Source: Lachnospiraceae bacterium
Lineage (GTDB): Bacteria > Bacillota > Clostridia > Lachnospirales > Lachnospiraceae
NCBI GenBank assembly: GCA_017476305.1
Contig: JAFVAA010000911.1
Span: 1 to 8,226, forward strand
Direction of reading: 5' to 3'
Length of the DNA: 8,226 nt
The notes beneath the pieces were generated by a model. It did not search any database, was not told the DNA's origin, and saw nothing but the letters and a program-made list of their open reading frames with translations. Of the stretch, positions 1 through 4,328 are shown piece after piece. Position 1 is the first letter of the stretch, and every line of letters starts with the position of its first letter. The translations under genes and the position numbers were made by a program.

Positions 1-36
1 GTATAAAGTATAGTCAGGAAAAAGGAGGTTTTCTAT

Positions 37-330
37 ATGAGTTCAGATGCAAATACCGATTTACCAAAGTCGGCTTTGGATGAGATTCCTACGCCGGCAG
101 AGGATGCGCTGTCGATTACGGGTTTGGTGAAAAAGAGCGGGAGAGTGACCGGGTATCAGCTTTCGGATGACAGGATTATCACGCAGGAGGAAGGAGTGAG
201 CCTTGCCAGAGAAGGGAAGATAAAGGGAGTCGGGATTGCGCACAATGGCGATACCGAATATCTGAAATCCATTCCGGATGATACGGAGGAAAATAATCTT
301 TCGAGCCTGCCGACAGTGAGTGAAGAATGA
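37..330 (+). CDS. DUF3892 domain protein, small hypothetical
   Basis: A 97-residue soluble, acidic protein with no signal peptide or membrane segment. Residues about 26-91 fit the DUF3892 pattern: an ITGLVKKSGRVTGYQL strand pair, an ITQEEGVSLAREGKIKGV helix with G-x-I-x-G-V, then HNGDTEYLKSIPDD and a terminal NLSSLP resembling the NLxxLP end of the family. The first 25 residues are a low-complexity, probably disordered tail. The ATG is placed by a strong GGAGG at 24-28, eight bases upstream. A TATAGT at 9-14 could be a -10 box, but its -35 would lie near or beyond the window edge. An intrinsic terminator follows at 352-387, so it ends its own transcript. The family has no established function; it is common as a small stand-alone gene in Firmicutes. 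Family assignment is from remembered motif pattern. Confidence 0.85.
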   Translation: MSSDANTDLPKSALDEIPTPAEDALSITGLVKKSGRVTGYQLSDDRIITQEEGVSLAREGKIKGVGIAHNGDTEYLKSIPDDTEENNLSSLPTVSEE

Positions 331-351
331 AAAATTTGAAAACAGATAGGA

Positions 352-387
352 AAGCGGAATCCTGAGGGGTTCCGCTTCGATTTTTTT
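352..387 (+). terminator. Rho-independent terminator after the DUF3892 gene
   Basis: An 11-bp stem (352-362 with 367-377, one G-T wobble), a TGAG tetraloop, and a seven-T tract at 381-387 starting three bases after the stem. It sits 22 bases past the DUF3892 stop codon and separates that gene from the next unit. Confidence 0.9.
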
Positions 388-408
388 AATGCAATTATAT
401 TTGTAGTA

Positions 409-417
409 TGATATACT
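409..417 (+). promoter_or_regulatory. Putative extended -10 promoter for the small coupled gene pair
   Basis: TGATATACT is a TGn-extended -10 with a near-consensus TATACT at 412-417. No good -35 is visible at 16-18 bp upstream, where the terminator T-tract ends. Transcription would begin near 424, giving a leader of about 135 bases before the TTG start at 560. No known riboswitch was recognised in that AT-rich leader. Confidence 0.4.
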
Positions 418-559
418 GTTAAGGAGTATTTTATCATTTTTTGAGAAGGATTTGTTATGTTTTTTTTCAGGGGCTTGGAGGAGATTTTTGATTTATAGGG
501 AGAAAAATGGAAATCAGGATATGACAGAACATAGCCAATAGAGGAAAGGGGACTTTTGA

Positions 560-805
560 TTGGTAAAAAAGGAAAAAACGTATTATTTGACAAATATCAT
601 TTTAACGATTATCAGTATAGTGGTCATTATTTGGCTCCGGACGGATGGAGAGCTTGCGGAGCGGTTTGCGCGCATTCAGATTGGTGATCTGCTGTGTTCG
701 ACTTCGGATTTCTTTCTGATCGTCGCTACGGCTCTATGCGGCTACCGGTATGGTACCGTGATTTTACACTGGAGTATGCGGCAAGAGATGGAGATACAGG
801 GGTGA
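560..805 (+). CDS. Small two-TM membrane protein, unknown
   Basis: 81 residues with a short Lys-rich start (MVKKEK), a first hydrophobic helix at about 9-26, an amphipathic ELAERFARIQIGD segment, a second hydrophobic helix at about 46-70, and a charged end (MRQEMEIQG). The start is TTG, chosen because a purine-rich GAGGAAAGGGG at 541-551 lies eight bases upstream and no ATG exists in frame nearby. The stop overlaps the GTG of the next gene by four bases (GTGA, 802-805), a usual sign of translational coupling. I do not recognise the family. It may anchor or localise the coupled soluble protein. The alternative is that the pair is the debris of one larger membrane signalling gene. Confidence 0.6.
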   Translation: MVKKEKTYYLTNIILTIISIVVIIWLRTDGELAERFARIQIGDLLCSTSDFFLIVATALCGYRYGTVILHWSMRQEMEIQG

Positions 806-1149
806 TTGATTCCATGCATGGAATTTTTATGGCTGCATGGAATTCCTATCAGGACAAAATAAAAGGGGTATTTGGAATTGGAGAAGAATCTGAGATGGAG
901 AAATTACCGATAGAGGATTTTTCGATTATTTTAGCCAGATTTGAGATTCTAAAGAGTGCACTAGAGGATTTTGACGTGGATTCCGCGGATGAACAGATGG
1001 CAGAGCTTTTAAAATATCGGTATCCCGAGGAGGCCGGAGAGAAGCTGCGGAGGCTTCAGGCAGCAGTGGCGGATTTGGATGTGGAGCCTGCAAAGGAGTT
1101 AGTCGGAGGAATCCTTAGGATTGTACAGGGAGATTACAGCGTGCTGTAA
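802..1149 (+). CDS. Small helical protein resembling C-terminal module of signalling proteins
   Basis: 115 residues from a GTG at 802; GGAG at 790-793 is eight bases upstream. The open frame continues back to 694, but that part only shadows the preceding gene. An internal ATG at 814 is an alternative start. Residues about 40-104 are strongly helical and acidic: a SIILARFEILKSALEDFD helix, a DVDSADEQMAELLKYRYPEE block, then KLRRLQAAVADLDVEPAKEL. The pattern 'FD-DxADExMxEL-xYxYPE-...-L-xAVxxxDxExA' resembles the helical C-terminal extension I recall on some hybrid histidine kinases and response regulators of Lachnospiraceae. There is no kinase, receiver or output domain here, and no conserved phosphoacceptor His, so it is not an active HPt as it stands. 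It is translationally coupled to the two-TM protein, so a small membrane-associated complex is possible. It may instead be a remnant of a kinase gene. Confidence 0.6.
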   Translation: MIDSMHGIFMAAWNSYQDKIKGVFGIGEESEMEKLPIEDFSIILARFEILKSALEDFDVDSADEQMAELLKYRYPEEAGEKLRRLQAAVADLDVEPAKELVGGILRIVQGDYSVL

Positions 1150-1155
1150 GTAAAG

Positions 1156-1219
1156 GGATAGGTATACTCAGTAACGGAATTAAATTCCGTTACTGAGTAT
1201 AAGTTGAGCATACCTATTC
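1156..1219. repeat. Long palindromic element (nested inverted repeat)
   Basis: The core is a perfect 17-bp inverted repeat (1164-1180 with 1184-1200) around a TAA centre. A second outer pair, 1156-1163 with 1212-1219 (one G-T wobble), flanks it across an unpaired 1201-1211. A degenerate copy of the right arm follows at 1224-1236 (11 of 13 bases). There is no T-tract after either arm, so it is not a standard intrinsic terminator, although it would form a very stable RNA hairpin and could stop or stabilise the upstream transcript. Arm length and symmetry suggest a REP/MITE-like palindromic repeat. It lies between the 115-residue gene and the M50 protease gene. Confidence 0.75.
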
Positions 1220-1295
1220 ACAGCCGTTCCTCAGTACTACAAAGGTGTTTTGCGAACAAGTAACTAACGATATCAATATAGAAATGAGGTCATGT

Positions 1296-2405
1296 ATGAA
1301 AAAAGAGAAAATTTTAAGTTATATCATTTTTCTGGTCATTGGCGGAATCATGGGAGCTATTCTGGGGAGATATCTGGCGACGAGTAAAAGCTCTTATCCG
1401 GAGCTTGCGTATGCACTTTTTTGTCTGATTTTGTCTTTTTATGCGTCTGTTATCATACACGAGGGCGGACATTTTGTGATGGGGCATCTGACGGGATATA
1501 CGTTCGTTTCTTTTCGAATTGGTTCTTTGACATGGATTAAAGGGGATGGGAAACTGTTGCTGAAAAGGTTTCACATACCGGGGACAGGTGGGCAGTGTCT
1601 TTTGATGCCACCGGAAAGTGAAAAGCCGGAGGAGGTTCCTTTTTTTCTGTACCATTTGGGAGGAGGGCTTTTTAATTTCATTACTGCGGGGATTTTTCTG
1701 CCGATCGGTCTTTTTTGTGAAAATAAATACGGGAAGGCAGCACTGGTGATTTTCGGTGTCTGGTCTCTGCTTTCAGGTCTGTTTAACCTGATCCCTATGA
1801 AGCTTCAGGTAGCAAATGATGGCTATAATCTGGTGGAACTTAGTAGAAATAAGTCAGTCCGGGTGTCTTTATATAAACAGCTCCGAATCAACGGGCTTTT
1901 ATATCAGGGGTATATACCATCTGAAATTCCGGAAGAATTATTTCGGATGGAAGATTCATCGAAGGGAATCTATCATGGAATTGAAAAAATGCTAAGAGGT
2001 TCTCTTTTTATTGACAGGAAGGATTTTGGGGCGGCAGAAAAGCTTTTTGGGGAATGTATCGAAGATAAAAATCTGATTTCGATTTATGTGTCGGAGTGTA
2101 AATCAGAGCTTTTATTTTGCAAGGTCATGAACGGGGCCTCCAGGGAGGAAATCGATGCGCTTTATGATAAGGAATTAGAGGGGTACATAAAGGCATCTGG
2201 TAAGACACAGATTTCGAAAAAAAGGACAATGTATGCGTATGATCTAATTTATAAAAGGGATGAGGCGGCAGCAGAGAAGGAGTACGAGGCGGCGATGCGA
2301 ATGCGTAAGACTTATCCGGCGCTGGGGGAGCTGAAATCAGAGCTTTCTTTGATAGAGTATGTGAAGGAACAGGGTTTTCCGGTTCCACAGGAAGGAAATA
2401 TTTGA
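1296..2405 (+). CDS. M50/site-2-protease-like membrane zinc metalloprotease
   Basis: 369 residues from the ATG at 1296, chosen for the GAGGT at 1286-1290; the open frame extends to 1245 without a ribosome site. A first TM helix lies at about 7-28 and a second at about 36-58, carrying the zinc motif HEGGH at 55-59 (HExxH, with catalytic Glu56). A GTGGQ-containing loop near residues 96-101 resembles the Gly-rich strand of M50 enzymes. Further hydrophobic helices lie at about 115-141 and 146-168. The third zinc ligand is probably Asp175 in NLIPMKLQVANDGYNL, a variant of NPxPxxxLDG. The catalytic set therefore looks complete. The C-terminal half (about 205-369) is soluble and made of helical hairpins with alternating Ala/Leu (FGAAEKLFGECIED; AAAEKEYEAAMRMRK), like TPR repeats. 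Such enzymes cut substrates within the membrane, for example in signal or peptide processing. The substrate here is unknown; no sigma/anti-sigma or peptide-pheromone gene is adjacent. Confidence 0.85.
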   Translation: MKKEKILSYIIFLVIGGIMGAILGRYLATSKSSYPELAYALFCLILSFYASVIIHEGGHFVMGHLTGYTFVSFRIGSLTWIKGDGKLLLKRFHIPGTGGQCLLMPPESEKPEEVPFFLYHLGGGLFNFITAGIFLPIGLFCENKYGKAALVIFGVWSLLSGLFNLIPMKLQVANDGYNLVELSRNKSVRVSLYKQLRINGLLYQGYIPSEIPEELFRMEDSSKGIYHGIEKMLRGSLFIDRKDFGAAEKLFGECIEDKNLISIYVSECKSELLFCKVMNGASREEIDALYDKELEGYIKASGKTQISKKRTMYAYDLIYKRDEAAAEKEYEAAMRMRKTYPALGELKSELSLIEYVKEQGFPVPQEGNI

Positions 2406-2461
2406 AATCCGGCAAACCGGATGTGATCTGTAACCATCATATATCCTACTATCACGCATAG

Positions 2462-2710
2462 TTGAAGGGAAATGATCTCAAACGAAATTTTGAACGCATC
2501 CACCTGTTTTTCGATGGAAATGGCAGAACCGGCAGAATACTTTCTAATATTTTGTTTTTGCAATCCGGATATGGCTATGTAACCATTCCACCAGAATATA
2601 GGGTGGAATACTTCGATTCTATCGAATATAATACGCCTCATGAATTTTTTGCTGATAGGATGATACACTCGATGGAGTACATTGATGAAATGCATATGAA
2701 TAAATTATAA
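2462..2710 (+). pseudogene. Fic domain remnant (C-terminal part only)
   Basis: The translation contains FERIHLFFDGNGRTGRILSN, a near match to the Fic active-site motif HPFxxGNGRxxR, with Leu replacing the Pro after the catalytic His. The following residues (ILFLQSGYGYVTIPPEYRVEYFDSI...) match the helix and strand that normally follow. Fic enzymes transfer AMP or other phosphate-containing groups to proteins. The domain is about half the usual length: the helices before the motif are missing. In the same frame a TAG at 2459-2461 precedes a TTG at 2462, and the frame further upstream (2402-2458) has no Fic character and no ribosome site. The fragment begins 57 bases after the M50 stop. The best reading is a decayed gene, possibly a toxin-antitoxin or phage-borne Fic, rather than an expressed 82-residue protein. 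All residues of GNGRxxR are still present. Confidence 0.7.
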
Positions 2711-2720
2711 AGAAGAGGTC

Positions 2721-2759
2721 GGAATTTCTCATAAGAGAAATTCCTCCTACTCGATTTTT
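2721..2759 (+). terminator. Intrinsic terminator between convergent genes
   Basis: A perfect 10-bp stem (2721-2730 with 2735-2744), ATAA loop, then a five-T run at 2755-2759 ten bases further on. The gap weakens it as a plus-strand terminator. On the minus strand the same hairpin is followed by a T-rich stretch, so it may serve the ECF gene as well. It lies exactly between two convergent units. Confidence 0.6.
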
Positions 2760-2765
2760 GAAATA

Positions 2766-3311
2766 TTATTTTTCTGCCCGGACCAGCTGGTACGCTTTTT
2801 TCACAACCGGATAAAGTAATGTGGAGATGACCAGACCGGAAACACTCTGAATGATATTTCCCGGTATACCTAAAAGGGCAGTCGCTCCATAGAGAACCCA
2901 TTCAAAGATAAAATATCCGGATACATTGATGATAGAAGCTGCTATACCGCCGATAAAGCATCTGACTGTTTCGTGCCTCTGCTTTGGCAGGGAAGGTTCC
3001 CTGTATTTCTCTTCTGCCGTTCTGGAAAAAATCAGCCAAACACTGACTGCCATCAGAGCTTTGATGATAAATGTAATCGGTGCATAAATAAAATATCCGC
3101 CTATGATATCCGCGAACATAGCCCCTGTTCCTGCTGCCACGGCAGCATACCCGGAACCTAAAAGGATTCCTGCCAGAATAACAAAAGCATCTCCTAAATG
3201 AATATATCCATTCGTCGGAGCAATCGGGATTCTAATGGTTACCGTCGCTACACATATCACAGCAGCAAAAAGTGCTGTCAATGTAAGTTTTCCTGTCGTT
3301 GTCTGTTTCAT
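2766..3311 (-). CDS. ECF transporter S component (substrate-binding membrane subunit)
   Basis: 181 residues, five to six TM helices, of the energy-coupling-factor S-component type close to the ECF-riboflavin/HmpT-like family (PF07155-like). The signature is near the N-terminus: TLTALFAAVICVATVTIRIP, then GYIHLGDAFVILAGILLG, AAGTGAMFADIIGGY and APITFIIKALMA. A basic hydrophilic loop (about 104-118, EKYREPSLPKQRHE) splits the protein, followed by GGIAASIINVSGYF and LLGIPGNIIQSVSGLV. The S component captures a vitamin or precursor in the membrane and docks to a shared EcfA/EcfA'/EcfT module, none of which is here, so it is probably a group II subunit using an energiser encoded elsewhere. The substrate cannot be read from the sequence; pyridoxine/HMP-type and riboflavin-type are candidates. 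Two ATGs are adjacent (3312-3314, 3309-3311); the second has better spacing to AGGAGGT at 3318-3324. Codon use matches its neighbours. Confidence 0.85.
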   Translation of the reverse strand: MKQTTTGKLTLTALFAAVICVATVTIRIPIAPTNGYIHLGDAFVILAGILLGSGYAAVAAGTGAMFADIIGGYFIYAPITFIIKALMAVSVWLIFSRTAEEKYREPSLPKQRHETVRCFIGGIAASIINVSGYFIFEWVLYGATALLGIPGNIIQSVSGLVISTLLYPVVKKAYQLVRAEK

Positions 3312-3370
3312 CATACTACCTCCTGTTTTACATGTTTTGATATCTTGGCTCCCTTTCCCTAAACTCCTAC

Positions 3371-3399
3371 CATATATATATATGAATTACATGAATTAC
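3371..3399. repeat. Operator-like palindrome and tandem repeat in the ECF gene leader
   Basis: A 14-bp perfect alternating palindrome (CATATATATATATG, 3371-3384) runs into a tandem 9-bp repeat (ATGAATTAC twice, 3382-3390 and 3391-3399). It lies just downstream of the predicted start of the minus-strand ECF transcript, a common operator position. No known regulator site was recognised. AT-rich simple sequence is an alternative explanation. Confidence 0.4.
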
Positions 3400-3408
3400 G
3401 TTTCTTTC

Positions 3409-3436
3409 ATTATAGATATTTTTATCGTTTTGTCAA
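3409..3436 (-). promoter_or_regulatory. Consensus sigma-A promoter for the ECF S component
   Basis: On the minus strand a perfect TTGACA (3436-3431), a 16-bp spacer and a perfect TATAAT (3414-3409). A run of nine A (3462-3454 on the minus strand) lies about 17 bp upstream of the -35 and could act as an UP element. Transcription should begin near 3402, leaving a leader of about 90 bases in which I recognise no known riboswitch. Confidence 0.85.
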
Positions 3437-3509
3437 GTGTCAGGCTGTTCCAATTTTTTTTTCACCCGTTATCATAGTTTATTATCATATGGATTCCGTG
3501 TTCAGAATA

Positions 3510-3539
3510 TTGGCTTTTCCCTGAAAAATGTGGTAGAAT
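3510..3539 (+). promoter_or_regulatory. Putative promoter for the clostripain-like protease
   Basis: TTGGCT at 3510-3515, an 18-bp spacer and TAGAAT at 3534-3539 preceded by TG one base away (extended -10). The predicted start near 3546 gives a very short leader with GGGAGG at 3553-3558 ahead of the ATG at 3567. It is divergent from the ECF promoter, with about 75 bp between the two -35 boxes. Confidence 0.6.
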
Positions 3540-3566
3540 GAGTTATCAAACAGGGAGGATGGGAAA

Positions 3567-4328
3567 ATGCCAGATAACAGACCTAGAAGCAGAGAGAAAA
3601 ATGTGACCGCAGGCGGTGGAAATGTTTACCGGAGAGGAAGCGGGCTTGGAGGAGGACCTGTCGGTGCTCCCCGTGGTGGAAACTCCGGTGGGAGAAGCAC
3701 GGGGAAGCGTGCGGCTATCGGGGGCGGAGTCAGTCTGCCTGTGATTATCCTTGCGCTTCTCTACATGTTTTTCAGTGGGAATCTGCCAATCGGTAATCAT
3801 TCCGGTACGAACTCCGGCACGAATGTAAATACCACTTTTTCGGAAGAATCCAATAAAAACTATAAAGTAAATACTACGGTAGCGGATGGCTCCAGAGCGA
3901 AAAGAACGGTCATAAAGGGCGGTGGGAAGGATGAAATCACCTTTATGGTTTATATGTGCGGAACGGATCTGGAGTCGAAAAGCGGGATGGCGACAAACGA
4001 TTTATCCGAAATGGCAGCAGCAGATTTCGGAGAAAATATCAATCTGATTGTCTATACAGGTGGCTGTACCCAGTGGAAAACGAAAGGCATCAGCAGCAGT
4101 ACGAATCAGATTTATCAGGTGAAAGACGGGGGCTTGACCTGTCTGGTAAAGGATGACGGGGAAAAGCCTATGACGGATCCGGATACTCTGGCGGGATTTA
4201 TCAAATGGTGTACGAAAAATTTTCCGGCGAACCGGAACGAGCTTATCCTCTGGGATCATGGCGGCGGCTCGGTGAGTGGGTATGGCTACGATGAAAAGTA
4301 TAAAAAAAAGCGGTTCCATGAGTCTTAG
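3567..4328 (+). CDS. Clostripain-like protease, N-terminal open frame (leader, TM, catalytic His)
   Basis: 253 residues as written. The ATG follows GGGAGG by eight bases. Residues 1-50 are basic and Gly-rich (NRPRSREKNV; VYRRGSGLGGGPVG), a leader I recall from several Lachnospiraceae membrane proteins. A single TM helix lies at about 54-70, with positive charges inside, so the rest faces outward. Residues 71-120 form a Ser/Thr/Asn-rich linker. The C11 domain begins at about 123 (EITFMVYMCGTDLES) and continues through NINLIVYTGG to the catalytic LILWDHGGGSVSGYGYDEKY. The last eight residues (KKKRFHES) are out-of-frame tail. Alone this half has the His but no Cys and cannot be an active protease. 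Confidence 0.7.
   Translation: MPDNRPRSREKNVTAGGGNVYRRGSGLGGGPVGAPRGGNSGGRSTGKRAAIGGGVSLPVIILALLYMFFSGNLPIGNHSGTNSGTNVNTTFSEESNKNYKVNTTVADGSRAKRTVIKGGGKDEITFMVYMCGTDLESKSGMATNDLSEMAAADFGENINLIVYTGGCTQWKTKGISSSTNQIYQVKDGGLTCLVKDDGEKPMTDPDTLAGFIKWCTKNFPANRNELILWDHGGGSVSGYGYDEKYKKKRFHES

Noticed and set aside
156..593. 145-residue minus-strand open frame
   Set aside because: It runs antisense through the DUF3892 gene and its terminator, has a biased low-complexity composition, and shows no recognisable domain or ribosome site.
694..801. Upstream extension of the 115-residue gene to an ATG at 694
   Set aside because: This stretch overlaps the two-TM protein in another frame; the GTG at 802 with a GGAG eight bases upstream and GTGA overlap is a better start.
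1164..1200. Intrinsic terminator at the long palindrome
   Set aside because: The stem is perfect but AT/GC-mixed and is followed by AAGTTGAGC with no T-tract on either strand.
2312..2695. 127-residue minus-strand open frame
   Set aside because: Antisense to the Fic remnant and M50 tail; the plus-strand translation carries the clear GNGRxxR motif, so this is a shadow.
3315..3402. Riboswitch in the leader of the ECF S-component gene
   Set aside because: The roughly 90-base leader shows no conserved core of a riboflavin (FMN), thiamine (TPP), cobalamin or preQ1 riboswitch that I can recognise, and no terminator or sequestering hairpin.
4302..4309. Classical -1 programmed ribosomal frameshift on the A-run
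   Set aside because: A -1 shift from the first frame does not enter the second frame; +1 or -2, or loss of one A, is required.
4276..4328. Independent restart for the second protease frame
   Set aside because: No Shine-Dalgarno precedes the ATG at 4276 or later ATGs, and a protein starting there would lack the TM anchor and the catalytic His.
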